A stretch of 64,000 bases of DNA from Flavobacterium saliperosum (lineage in GTDB: Bacteria; Bacteroidota; Bacteroidia; Flavobacteriales; Flavobacteriaceae): contig NZ_FMTY01000003.1 of assembly GCF_900100625.1 (NCBI RefSeq), positions 131,424 through 195,423 on the forward strand, read 5' to 3'. Numbering within the stretch: position 1 is the first letter of the stretch; every line of letters begins with the position of its first letter. The notes below the pieces were generated by a model. That model was not told where the DNA came from. It worked only from the letters and a program-made list of their open reading frames with translations, and made no database searches. Both the position numbers and the translations under genes were made by a program. Positions 1-8,271 of this stretch are shown here, piece by piece.

Positions 1-1
1 T

Positions 2-505
2 ACCCGTTTTGGCTGCTTAGCCCTTGGCGGTCTTGGCGCGTACTTGTTTTATTATCATAAAGAGAAACTTCAGGTTTTAAATCAAAAATGGGTTGAAATT
101 GCAGCCTGGTTGTTTTTTGTGGTGGTAGCATTCAATAGATTTCATATCACTTCCATAATTGATCACGAGATTGTATCCTTTTTCACACTTGTAATAATTT
201 TCAATCAGGTAAATAATTCGAATAAATTTGTCTCTTTAGAGAATCCGGTTTTTGATTATTTAGGAAAAATTTCATTCGGACTTTATGTATACAATCCACT
301 GGTAATATATGCCGTATCGTTATTGTTCAGTAAAATTGTCATTGGTGATGGATTAAAGATGATTGCAATATATGCATTAGTGCCAATAGCGATAATAGGT
401 ATAGCACATCTGTCTTATTATTACTTTGAAAAGCGTTTCCTCAAAATGAAAACAAAATACACCACAGTACAAAGTGCTGCAAGTAAAGCCGAATTAAATG
501 AGTAG
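2..505 (+). CDS. Acyltransferase 3 (OafA/YrhL-type) family protein, C-terminal part
   Basis: The frame is open from base 2, so the gene begins before the window; about 167 codons are visible. The visible part is a row of hydrophobic segments separated by short loops, starting with an R-F-G-C-L-A-L-G-G-L-G stretch like that seen late in acyltransferase-3 membrane proteins. It ends in a basic, charged tail after a Y-Y-Y-F-E-K-R-F motif, which is also typical of the family's end. Such proteins O-acetylate or otherwise acylate surface glycans at the cytoplasmic membrane. Its stop codon overlaps the start of the next glycosyltransferase gene by a few bases, so it is part of the same operon. The catalytic His is in the missing N-terminal half, so the family call rests on the membrane pattern and context. 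Confidence 0.7.
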   Translation, partial: TRFGCLALGGLGAYLFYYHKEKLQVLNQKWVEIAAWLFFVVVAFNRFHITSIIDHEIVSFFTLVIIFNQVNNSNKFVSLENPVFDYLGKISFGLYVYNPLVIYAVSLLFSKIVIGDGLKMIAIYALVPIAIIGIAHLSYYYFEKRFLKMKTKYTTVQSAASKAELNE

Positions 506-1727
506 CAAGTTTCCAAAGATTCTTTTCATCACTTGGGATGGCCCGCAAACCAGTTATATGGAAGGTTTGTTCCTGCCTATTTTTAACGCGGTTCAACAGC
601 AATCCGATTATCAGTTTCATGTGATCCAATTTACATGGGGAACACCGGAGCGCCTTGCGGTTACTCAAAGAAAGGCACATGAATTGGGAATTACCTATAC
701 AGCAAAAACAATTTTACGTAAGCCCAATGCTACTTTTGGAAGTGTTTTTTCCCTGTTTAAAGGGATTCGGTTTTTAAATCGGTACGTAAAAGAGCATGAA
801 ATCGATATTGTTATGCCACGAAGTACCCTGCCGGCTTTTATGGTAAACAGAATGGGTAAAGGTAATTTTAAGATTCTCTTTGATGCTGACGGATTAGCGC
901 TTGATGAGCGGGTGGATTTTTCCGGTTTATCCCGTGACAGCAGACAGTATCGGTTTTTGAAAAGCGAAGAGAAGAAAATGCTTCGAAAGGCCGACAGCGT
1001 AATTACCCGCTCCCAAAAGGCCATCGAAATTCATTTAAAGACCATCGGTAATGAAAATTTAGAGAAATTTTCAGTGGTTTCCAATGGAAGAAATACGGAT
1101 TTTTTTAAACCAGATCTCGAGCAACGAACCATAGTAAGGTCTGGGTTTGCTTGTTCTGACACAGACAGGCTTTTTGTTTACTGTGGCTCGTTAGGGGCAC
1201 AGTACGGCTGGCGCGAAATGCTGGAGATTTTTTCGCGGTATCATAACCGAAACCAAAAGGCCAAGTTTTTGATTCTCACCGGGAATCCCGAGTTTACCTA
1301 CGGAAAAATACCAGAATTGTTAAACAAAAATATTTTTGTAAAGAAGGTTCCCTTTGAACAGGTTCCTAATTGTCTTTCTGCGGCGGACGTGGCTTTTGCG
1401 ATTCGCGAACCCAAATACAGCATGCAAGGGGTGGCGCCCATTAAGTTAGGAGAATATCTTTTGATGGGGTTACCCACTATAGCTTCGGCAGGTATTGGTG
1501 ACAGTGAAGACATCTTAACACGGGTTCCCGATTGTTTTTTATTCCGTCACGATCAGAAAAGTGCCATTGCGAATGCCGTAACATTTGTGGAACAGTTAGG
1601 CGAGGTAAAGCATCAGGTCATTAGAGAATATGGTATTCGCTATTTTTCAATGGAAAAAAGCGCCGTGAGTTATATTCAATCTTTAAATAAATTAACGGAT
1701 ATTTGCAGTAAATCTCCCCAAAAATGA
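498..1727 (+). CDS. GT4-type glycosyltransferase
   Basis: A protein of 409 residues with a GT-B layout. The N-terminal half opens with a K-I-L-F-I-T-W-D-G strand. The C-terminal Rossmann half contains F-V-Y-C-G-S-L-G around residue 245 and an acceptor/donor-binding stretch G-V-A-P-I-K-L-G-E-Y-L-L-M-G-L-P-T near residue 320. This last stretch takes the place of the usual E-x7-E loop. It most likely transfers a sugar from a nucleotide donor to the growing undecaprenyl-linked glycan on the cytoplasmic face. The ATG overlaps the end of the upstream acyltransferase gene, and its own end overlaps the next gene by four bases (ATGA-type), so it is translationally coupled inside the first polysaccharide operon. 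The donor and linkage cannot be read from sequence. Confidence 0.85.
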   Translation: MSSKFPKILFITWDGPQTSYMEGLFLPIFNAVQQQSDYQFHVIQFTWGTPERLAVTQRKAHELGITYTAKTILRKPNATFGSVFSLFKGIRFLNRYVKEHEIDIVMPRSTLPAFMVNRMGKGNFKILFDADGLALDERVDFSGLSRDSRQYRFLKSEEKKMLRKADSVITRSQKAIEIHLKTIGNENLEKFSVVSNGRNTDFFKPDLEQRTIVRSGFACSDTDRLFVYCGSLGAQYGWREMLEIFSRYHNRNQKAKFLILTGNPEFTYGKIPELLNKNIFVKKVPFEQVPNCLSAADVAFAIREPKYSMQGVAPIKLGEYLLMGLPTIASAGIGDSEDILTRVPDCFLFRHDQKSAIANAVTFVEQLGEVKHQVIREYGIRYFSMEKSAVSYIQSLNKLTDICSKSPQK

Positions 1728-2857
1728 AAGAACGTGTTTTAATTACCGGTGGAGCCGGTTTTATTGGTTCCAATCTGGCTTTGCAGCTGGTCGCTTTAGG
1801 CTATGAGGTAACGGTTTTGGATAATCTGTCGCCGCAAATTCACGGTGATGCTTCGTCTTCAAGCCTTTATCGGTCCATTCAGGGTAAAGTTGATTTTATT
1901 CAAGGCGATGTAAGAAACAAATCGGATTGGTATAAAGCATTGGAAAAAGCTACTGTTGTGGTGCATTTGGCAGCGGAAACCGGAACTGGTCAGTCGATGT
2001 ATGAAGTGCAGAAATATGTGGATGTTAATGTGAACGGCACTGCTATTTTTCTGGATTATCTGGTCAATGAAAAACATACGGTCAAAAAAGTCATCATAGC
2101 TTCTTCACGAGCCATTTATGGGGAGGGAAAATACATTTGTGCCACTCACGGCGCTGTTTATCCGGAAGAGCGTGTTGAAGGTGATTTGTTACGGGGTGAT
2201 TTTGAACCGAAATGCCCTTACTGTAATACAACCGTTGTTTTGGCAGCGACGGATGAGGATTCCAAAATCCATCCTTCGTCTGTTTACGGGATTACGAAAC
2301 AAAATCAGGAACAAATGGTTTTGAATGTTTGTAAATCCATAGGAGTTCCTGCCGTGGCCTACCGTTATCAAAACGTGTACGGTCCAGGACAGTCACTCAA
2401 AAATCCGTATACCGGAATCCTTTCCATTTTTTCCACGCAAATCCGAAACGGAAACGATCTTACCATTTTCGAAGACGGAATGGAGAGCCGCGATTTTGTA
2501 TTTGTTGCTGATGTGGTTAATGCCACTATTGCCGGTATCGAAAAATCCGAAGCCAATTATCAGGTTTTTAACGTAGGTTCCGGAGTGCCCACTACGGTAC
2601 TTGAAGTTGCACAATGTTTGAAAGCATTTTATAATTCTGATATTGCCATCAATGTGTCCGGAAATTTCCGTCTTGGGGACATCCGACATAATTTTGCCGA
2701 TTTGCATAAAATTGAAACCCGACTTGGGTTTTCCCCAAAATATGATTTTGCAACCGGTGTGAAGAAATTTACCGAATGGGTTATTTCTCAGGAAGTAGTT
2801 GCCGACAACTATTCGAAATCCATCGAAGAAATGCGCGCTAAAGGATTATTCAAATAA
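1724..2857 (+). CDS. NAD-dependent sugar-nucleotide epimerase/dehydratase with cysteine-rich insert
   Basis: An extended short-chain dehydrogenase of 377 residues. It begins with the NAD-binding G-G-A-G-F-I-G-S motif (residues 8-15) and has the catalytic S-V-Y-G-I-T-K (Y-x3-K) near residue 190. Between the S-S-R-A-I-Y-G strand and the catalytic Tyr lies an insert with C-A-T-H-G and then C-P-Y-C. This is a possible metal-binding ribbon. The same type of insert is, as I recall, present in dTDP-L-rhamnose 4-epimerase-like proteins (WbiB/Tll type); that match is from memory and the substrate is uncertain. Start ATG overlaps the end of the preceding GT gene by four bases. It supplies a nucleotide sugar to the same locus. 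Confidence 0.85.
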   Translation: MKERVLITGGAGFIGSNLALQLVALGYEVTVLDNLSPQIHGDASSSSLYRSIQGKVDFIQGDVRNKSDWYKALEKATVVVHLAAETGTGQSMYEVQKYVDVNVNGTAIFLDYLVNEKHTVKKVIIASSRAIYGEGKYICATHGAVYPEERVEGDLLRGDFEPKCPYCNTTVVLAATDEDSKIHPSSVYGITKQNQEQMVLNVCKSIGVPAVAYRYQNVYGPGQSLKNPYTGILSIFSTQIRNGNDLTIFEDGMESRDFVFVADVVNATIAGIEKSEANYQVFNVGSGVPTTVLEVAQCLKAFYNSDIAINVSGNFRLGDIRHNFADLHKIETRLGFSPKYDFATGVKKFTEWVISQEVVADNYSKSIEEMRAKGLFK

Positions 2858-2858
2858 G

Positions 2859-4088
2859 ATGCGGTTCGTGTTTTTTTCCCTGAACGACTTCACTCACGAA
2901 GGCGGCGGGACGATAAGGATGCAGGGAATTATGAATGAGCTTTCCAAAAAAGGACATGAAGTTATATTTATATCCAATACCCGTAAACAATCTCTTTTTC
3001 ATGAAAAAATTAGGCATGTGGCGATTGAATTTCCGTTTTCCAGAAAAGACAAAAGAATTTTTCAGGGATTGTTAGGGATTTTACCATTGTTTGTGATTCG
3101 GATTGTCTATTCGAAATTTTTCAACCGACTGAAAGACGTTCTTGCGGGGCAATTTGATAAGGAACCGATTTATTTTTTTGAATATCTGGATAATTCTGTG
3201 GGGTACTGTCTGAAAAAATCCGGAATGATTCAGGATTATATTAACGATTTGCACGGAGTGGCCACATTGGAGTTCAAATTCCAATCCGATCACGCAAAAT
3301 CGGTATCGGAGAAAATAAAGTTTTATTTGAAATACCTGATATCGGACCTTCTTGACCGCAAAGTTTTCAATGGTGCAAAAGGTTTGATTTTCGCAAGTCA
3401 GGCCATGAAAGACTATTTCTGCGGCTATTATCCGGAAATTACTGCCAAAAAAAACTACATTCTGCCTTATGTTTTAAGCTCTGATGCGGTATCGGATGTT
3501 GTGGATTATGAATTAAAAAAACAATTGGAATCCAAGTTTTCGATTTTACCCAACGAGAAAATTATTTTTTTTGCCGGCGCTTTTAAGAAAACCGGTGGGA
3601 TTACCGATTTGATTGCTGCCTTTGCTAGTATTGTTTCCAAACACCATTGCCGTTTGTTTTTATTAGGTGATGGTCCTACAATGATTGAATGTAGGGCATT
3701 GACCGAAGAACTGGGGTTAACGGACAAAGTGGTTTTTATCGGAAGAACACCTTACCACCATCTTCGTACTTATCAGGATTTGGCTTCGGTTATTGTATGT
3801 CCGGACAAACAGAATGTCTATTCCGAATTGATTATACATGTGAAATACCTGGATGCTCTGCTCTCGGGGAAAATCGTTATTAACGGTAGTTTTAAAAGTG
3901 TACAAGAAGTCAATGTAAACGAATTCCTGTCGGTTAATTTCACCCCGTCGAGTGTTGAAAGTTTGAGCAGTGCCTTATCGTATTCGTTGCAAAACCATGA
4001 TCTTCTGGAAGAAAAGTATAAAAACAGCAGGGTGTATGCCGCGAAAGCGTTAACTTACGCTTCACATGTGGCAGTTTTAGAGGAATAA
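2859..4088 (+). CDS. GT4-type glycosyltransferase
   Basis: A protein of 409 residues. I place the start at the ATG one base after the previous stop. A longer in-frame extension back to 2799 would overlap the epimerase and has no typical N-terminus, whereas M-R-F-V-F-F-S-L-N-D-F gives the usual first beta strand of a GT-B enzyme. The second domain starts near I-I-F-F-A-G-A-F-K-K-T-G-G (about residue 230) and contains L-L-G-D-G-P and V-V-F-I-G-R-T-P. The loop that normally carries E-x7-E reads S-E-L-I-I-H-V-K-Y-L-D-A, so the second Glu position is unusual. Likely adds one sugar to the repeat unit; donor not determinable. Confidence 0.82.
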   Translation: MRFVFFSLNDFTHEGGGTIRMQGIMNELSKKGHEVIFISNTRKQSLFHEKIRHVAIEFPFSRKDKRIFQGLLGILPLFVIRIVYSKFFNRLKDVLAGQFDKEPIYFFEYLDNSVGYCLKKSGMIQDYINDLHGVATLEFKFQSDHAKSVSEKIKFYLKYLISDLLDRKVFNGAKGLIFASQAMKDYFCGYYPEITAKKNYILPYVLSSDAVSDVVDYELKKQLESKFSILPNEKIIFFAGAFKKTGGITDLIAAFASIVSKHHCRLFLLGDGPTMIECRALTEELGLTDKVVFIGRTPYHHLRTYQDLASVIVCPDKQNVYSELIIHVKYLDALLSGKIVINGSFKSVQEVNVNEFLSVNFTPSSVESLSSALSYSLQNHDLLEEKYKNSRVYAAKALTYASHVAVLEE

Positions 4089-4090
4089 AG

Positions 4091-5239
4091 ATGGATTTTA
4101 TAGTTGTACTCTTAATTTTAGCGGGAGGAATGGGTTTTATAAACTCGTTTGGAAAAACATTGTCCCATCAGGATATTTTGACCCTAAAAAAACTATTCTT
4201 TTATCATCTATTGTTTGGTGCCTATTATTGTTTTTTTATTAAAGGTGATGCCATTGGGTATTGGATGACGGCAAAAATGCTGTCTCCGGATGAGTTTGCC
4301 CTTTATTTTGCCGAACAAAAAGGGACTTATTTCCTGTTTGCGCTGAACTATTATCCGGCAAATATTTTAGGTTTATCCTATTTTACAGGAACAATGTTGT
4401 ACTCTTTAATCGGTTTTATTGGGATGGCATTGTTTTATGTGGTAGCTGTTGAGATGGTTCCTTACAATTCCAAGTTTGGAAATTACACCCTTTTTCCCTT
4501 GGTGTTTTTTATGCCCAACCTTCATTTTTGGAGTTGCGGAGTCGGGAAAGATACCTTGCTGTTTTTTTGCATCAGTATCTTTGCTTATGGCTTATTGAAA
4601 ATTCAAAGACGTTTACCGTTAGTTCTTCTGGCTCTGTTACTCTCTTACTTTGTGAGACCTCATATTACTATGTTTCTAGTGGTGGCATTTGGGCTCTCCT
4701 ATGTAATGAGTTCTAAGGTTTCCACTGCACAAAGAATAATTTTTTCGGTAGTTTTAATTGGGGTTGGAATAGCCATTCTTCCTTCTGTAATGGAGTTTGC
4801 CCGAATCGAGGAAGCATCCGTCGACAGTTTTGAACAATTTTCAGATACCAAAGCAGGTTTGTTAAGCCGCGCCAGCGCCGGTTCCCGAATCGACATATCT
4901 TCCTATCCTTTCCCCCTGAAGGTGTTCACTTTTTTATATCGTCCCCTGTTCTTCGATATTAACGGAATTCCTGCCGCTATTGCTTCCATTGAAAATTTAT
5001 TACTTTTAATAATTTCTTTTTCCATTTTCAGAAACCAGCCGGTTCAAACCTTTAAAGCGGCACCGTTTGTAATAAAAGGGCTCGTTATTTTTCTGATTAT
5101 CGGAACATTGGCCTTTTCACAATCTCTTGGTAATTTAGGTATTATGATTCGTATGCGTAACATGTTCCTTCCCGGATTTCTTATCTTTATCCTTTGGTCG
5201 TATTCTTATAGGAAACAACTTTTACAAAAACGAAAGTGA
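4091..5239 (+). CDS. Polytopic membrane protein, candidate Wzy-like polymerase (copy 1 of a tandem pair)
   Basis: A protein of 382 residues, mostly membrane segments (about ten). It shares a distinctive set of motifs with the next gene: P-N-L-H-F-W followed by G-K-D-x-L (near residue 140), R-P-H (near 195), and Y-P-F-P-L-K-V-F-T-F-L-Y-R-P-L-F (near 275). In an operon of glycosyltransferases a multi-span protein of this size is most easily explained as a repeat-unit polymerase or a related glycan membrane enzyme. No flippase of the Wzx type is visible in the window. The gene follows the GT by two bases and overlaps the next by one base. Function is inferred; the pairing with its neighbour is directly seen. 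Confidence 0.65.
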   Translation: MDFIVVLLILAGGMGFINSFGKTLSHQDILTLKKLFFYHLLFGAYYCFFIKGDAIGYWMTAKMLSPDEFALYFAEQKGTYFLFALNYYPANILGLSYFTGTMLYSLIGFIGMALFYVVAVEMVPYNSKFGNYTLFPLVFFMPNLHFWSCGVGKDTLLFFCISIFAYGLLKIQRRLPLVLLALLLSYFVRPHITMFLVVAFGLSYVMSSKVSTAQRIIFSVVLIGVGIAILPSVMEFARIEEASVDSFEQFSDTKAGLLSRASAGSRIDISSYPFPLKVFTFLYRPLFFDINGIPAAIASIENLLLLIISFSIFRNQPVQTFKAAPFVIKGLVIFLIIGTLAFSQSLGNLGIMIRMRNMFLPGFLIFILWSYSYRKQLLQKRK

Positions 5240-6330
5240 TGTTAAACAGTCTTAAAAGCCATTGGAGTTTTGGAGTCATTTTATTTGGCTATCACCTGAT
5301 GTTTACTTTTATAGGCTATCATTATTTTAAAGAAAACGGAGGTGATGCCGCTTTTTACTGGCTACAACTCAAAGCTTCCGATTCCAAAGACTGGCTGGAT
5401 TTTTTCAATTACGGTTCCAATTTTATGCTGTTTCTCAATTACCCTTTTGTGAAGCTGCTCCATATGGATATTGCTTTCGGTTTTTTTCTTTATAGCTGCA
5501 TCGGTTTTTTAGGAATATTTCAGCTGTATCGTTTGTTGCGGTTTCACATCGGAGACCGTTTGCTGTTTTTCGGAATCAATTGGCTGCCATTACTCTTGTT
5601 TTTGCCGAACCTGCATTTCTGGACCGCCATGTTGGGGAAAGAAGCGCTTTGTTTCCTGTTTATTGCCACCGTTTTGCTGGAACTGTCCAAGGGTAAATAC
5701 ACTTCAATTGCCCTATTGTCATCCTTTCTTTTACTGACGGTCATCCGACCTCATGTTTCTCTCATGTTGTTCTTCAGTGTTTTTACCGGCTTTTTTTTCT
5801 TCGGAAAATGGACGCTTAAAACCAAACTTATAGCTTTCGCAATCGCTGCAGTTGTCTGTTCGGGATTGTTTTACATGTTTCTGCAATTGTCGGAAATCAA
5901 AAGCTTGGATTTCGAAAGGATTCGGCGATTCAATGTCTTTTCTCTTATGTCGTTTAAGGATTCCGGTACGTATATTCCCATTATTGAGTATTCGTATCCG
6001 TACAAGCTATTTACGTTTTATTTCCGTCCGCTCTTTACTGAAATCCCATCTCTTTACGGTATTGTTCTCGGATTGGAGAATGTTTTGGTGTTAACGGCAC
6101 ATCTTTTGGCCTTTGTTTTATTTCTTTTACATTACAAAAAGTTGGTTTTTCCGCTGGTTTTTAAAGTAATTCTGATTTTTGCGTTAATTTCAGGCGTGCT
6201 TATAGTACAGCGTTACTCCGGGTTTGGTATTTTTGCGCGAACCAAAGTAATGCTGCAGCCTTTTGTTATGGTTGTGGTATTGTGGATATTCGCACAGTTG
6301 AAAAATAAACCCATTGCCTCAAGCCAATGA
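5239..6330 (+). CDS. Polytopic membrane protein, candidate Wzy-like polymerase (copy 2 of a tandem pair)
   Basis: A protein of 363 residues from the ATG in TGATG, which overlaps the stop of the upstream gene. A GTG one codon earlier is possible but not needed. Like copy 1 it has L-P-N-L-H-F-W with G-K-E-A-L after it, R-P-H-V in a membrane segment, and Y-P-Y-K-L-F-T-F-Y-F-R-P-L-F. The two proteins are alike in length and motif order but have diverged widely, so this is an old duplication and not a recent one. Either both polymerise, or the pair works as a heteromer, or one has another role; sequence does not decide. The end overlaps the following glycosyltransferase by four bases. Confidence 0.65.
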   Translation: MLNSLKSHWSFGVILFGYHLMFTFIGYHYFKENGGDAAFYWLQLKASDSKDWLDFFNYGSNFMLFLNYPFVKLLHMDIAFGFFLYSCIGFLGIFQLYRLLRFHIGDRLLFFGINWLPLLLFLPNLHFWTAMLGKEALCFLFIATVLLELSKGKYTSIALLSSFLLLTVIRPHVSLMLFFSVFTGFFFFGKWTLKTKLIAFAIAAVVCSGLFYMFLQLSEIKSLDFERIRRFNVFSLMSFKDSGTYIPIIEYSYPYKLFTFYFRPLFTEIPSLYGIVLGLENVLVLTAHLLAFVLFLLHYKKLVFPLVFKVILIFALISGVLIVQRYSGFGIFARTKVMLQPFVMVVVLWIFAQLKNKPIASSQ

Positions 6331-7475
6331 AAAAACTCATACGTATAACAACCATACCGCTTTCTCTGGAAAAACTTCTGGAAAACCAACTGCGTTTTAT
6401 GAATGCGTATTATGATGTGATTGCGGTTTCTGCTGAAGGGGAACGATTGAAAGCTTTCGGGAAAGAGCAGGGTGTGAGAACGCACGAAATCGGTTTGACG
6501 CGTCAGATTACCCCGTTACAGGATTTAAAAGCCTTGTGGCAACTTTTTTGGTTGCTGAAAAAAGAGCAGCCTTTCATCGTTCATTCGCATACGCCAAAAG
6601 CCGGAACCATCGGAATGCTGGCCGCAAAATTGGCCGGTGTGCCCCATCGGTTGCATACGGTAGCCGGATTACCGCTTTTGGAAACAACGGGAATTAAAAG
6701 AAAGGTGTTGGATTTTGTGGAGAAAATTACCTATGCCTGTGCCACAAAAGTATATCCGAATTCCAACGGTTTGAAATCCATTATCCTACAGCATAACTTC
6801 TGTTCTTCTGAAAAACTGAAAGTGATCGGTAACGGAAGCTCCAATGGCATTAATGCCGATTTTTTCAGTCCGCAATCGGTTTCTGAAACTGAAAAAGTCC
6901 GTCTGAAAAAACAATTGGGTATTGCCGATAGTGATTTTGTGTTTGTTTTCGTGGGACGACTTGTTTCCGACAAAGGTATCAATGAGTTGGTTGCCGCTTT
7001 CGTGCGCTTGTCGGCAGAAAATAAAAACTGTAAATTGTTGCTTGTCGGACCACCTGAAAAAGAACTGGATCCGTTGTTGCCGGAAACGGAGAAAACGATT
7101 TTGACTACGGAAAGCATTCTTTCGGTGGGGTATCAAAACGATGTACGTCCTTATTTTGCCTTAAGTGATTGTTTGGTGTTCCCGAGTTACCGCGAAGGAT
7201 TTCCCAATGTGGTGATGCAGGCCGGCGCTATGGGATTGCCGTCAATTGTGAGTGATATTAACGGATGTAATGAAATCGTAGTTTCCGAAAAAAACGGAAT
7301 TATTATTCAACCCAAGTCAACGGAAGCCCTTTACAATGCCCTGAAAAGAGTGCTTGAAGATATGGATTTGTATAGCCGATTAAAAACTGATGCCCGCGAA
7401 ATGATTGTGTCCCGTTATCAGCAACAATTGGTTTGGGAGGCGATTTTGAATGAATATAGGAGTTGTGAATTATGA
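6327..7475 (+). CDS. GT4 glycosyltransferase (PglA/TuaC-like)
   Basis: A protein of 382 residues with a clear GT-B fold: H-S-H-T-P-K-A-G (near 90) and T-V-A-G in the first domain, then V-F-V-G-R-L-V-S-D-K-G (near 210) and F-P-S-Y-R-E-G-F-P-N-V-V-M-Q-A-G-A-M-G-L-P in the second. The E-x7-E loop has Gln in place of the second Glu, a variant I regard as usual in this Bacteroidota subgroup. The family contains enzymes that add the second sugar, often an N-acetylhexosamine, to the lipid-linked primer. That fits the phosphoglycosyl transferases directly downstream. It overlaps the membrane-protein gene by four bases and is followed by 192 bases without a gene that carry repeats. Confidence 0.87.
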   Translation: MKKLIRITTIPLSLEKLLENQLRFMNAYYDVIAVSAEGERLKAFGKEQGVRTHEIGLTRQITPLQDLKALWQLFWLLKKEQPFIVHSHTPKAGTIGMLAAKLAGVPHRLHTVAGLPLLETTGIKRKVLDFVEKITYACATKVYPNSNGLKSIILQHNFCSSEKLKVIGNGSSNGINADFFSPQSVSETEKVRLKKQLGIADSDFVFVFVGRLVSDKGINELVAAFVRLSAENKNCKLLLVGPPEKELDPLLPETEKTILTTESILSVGYQNDVRPYFALSDCLVFPSYREGFPNVVMQAGAMGLPSIVSDINGCNEIVVSEKNGIIIQPKSTEALYNALKRVLEDMDLYSRLKTDAREMIVSRYQQQLVWEAILNEYRSCEL

Positions 7476-7548
7476 GTTGAAAGGGGTAAGTTGAAAGGGA
7501 TAAGGGATAAGTTGAAAGGATAAAGATTGTTCAGGAGACAGTATGATG

Positions 7549-7632
7549 GGATTCTTCGAAAGGCTCAGAATGACAGGAGATTCCTCCTTCGTCGGAATGG
7601 CAGTGGAGATCCTTCCTTCGTCAGGATGACAG
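7549..7632 (+). repeat. Degenerate tandem copies of the CTTCG...CAGGATGACAG intergenic repeat
   Basis: Three imperfect units of about 27 bases lie between the GT4 gene and the sugar-transferase gene. Each ends in (G/C)AGAATGACAG, CGGAATGGCAG or CAGGATGACAG and contains CTTCG. The same family occurs at 54266-54350. The stretch before it (about 7478-7520) holds direct repeats of AAGTTGAAAGGGATAAG type. These are non-coding; an in-frame extension of the next gene back through them (7527) is an artefact. Confidence 0.75.
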
Positions 7633-7667
7633 AAGGTTTAATTGTGAAATTATTTGGGGTTTGTATT

Positions 7668-8270
7668 ATGTATAAAAGGATTTTCAAGCGTTTTTTGGAT
7701 ATGGTATTCTCTTTTTTGGGATTACTGTTGTTAAGTCCTGTTTTTTTACTGGTAACCATCGGATTGTTTTTTGCCAATAACGGAAAGCCTTTTTTTGTGC
7801 AACAACGTCCCGGAAAGGATGAAAGGCTTTTTAATATCATCAAGTTTAAGACGATGAACGATAAGAAAGGAGCCGACGGAAAATTACTTTCGGATGCCGA
7901 GCGGCTGACTGCCATTGGGAAGTTGGTGCGCAAAACCTCTTTGGATGAGGTTCCTCAGTTAATCAATGTGCTGAAAGGCGATATGAGTCTGATTGGCCCA
8001 AGACCTTTGTTAGTGCACTATCTTTCTTTGTATGATGTAGATCAGAAAAAACGGCATCAGGTTCGGCCGGGCATAACCGGATGGGCACAGGTGAACGGAC
8101 GGAATGCTATCAGTTGGCAGCAGAAATTCGAATATGATGTTTGGTATGTAACCAATATTTCACTAAAATTGGATATTGTAATTTTTTTCAAAACCATTCA
8201 GAAAGTTTTGAAAGGGGAAGGGATATCGGGAGAAGCTGTGGCAACAGCAGAACCATTTAAAGGAAATTAA
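7668..8270 (+). CDS. Initiating sugar transferase (PglC/WcaJ-type phosphoglycosyl transferase), first copy
   Basis: A protein of 200 residues starting at ATG 7668; the upstream in-frame extension runs through the repeat block and is not credible. It has one N-terminal hydrophobic (re-entrant) segment after K-R-x-L-D, then the family blocks F-x-Q-x-R-P-G (residue ~45), F-K-T-M-N, L-D-E-V-P-Q-L-I-N-V-L-K-G-D-M-S-L-I-G-P-R-P (D-E being the catalytic pair) and R-P-G-I-T-G-W-A-Q-V-N-G-R-N. These monotopic enzymes transfer a sugar-1-phosphate to undecaprenyl phosphate and so start the glycan. The small PglC-like size and the PglD-like gene directly after it suggest a diacetamido-trideoxyhexose or HexNAc primer. 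Confidence 0.92.
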   Translation: MYKRIFKRFLDMVFSFLGLLLLSPVFLLVTIGLFFANNGKPFFVQQRPGKDERLFNIIKFKTMNDKKGADGKLLSDAERLTAIGKLVRKTSLDEVPQLINVLKGDMSLIGPRPLLVHYLSLYDVDQKKRHQVRPGITGWAQVNGRNAISWQQKFEYDVWYVTNISLKLDIVIFFKTIQKVLKGEGISGEAVATAEPFKGN

Positions 8271-8271
8271 T

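Noticed and set aside
7527..7667. N-terminal extension of the first sugar transferase
   Set aside because: It translates the intergenic repeat block; the family start (K-R-x-L-D after a short N-terminus) fits ATG 7668.
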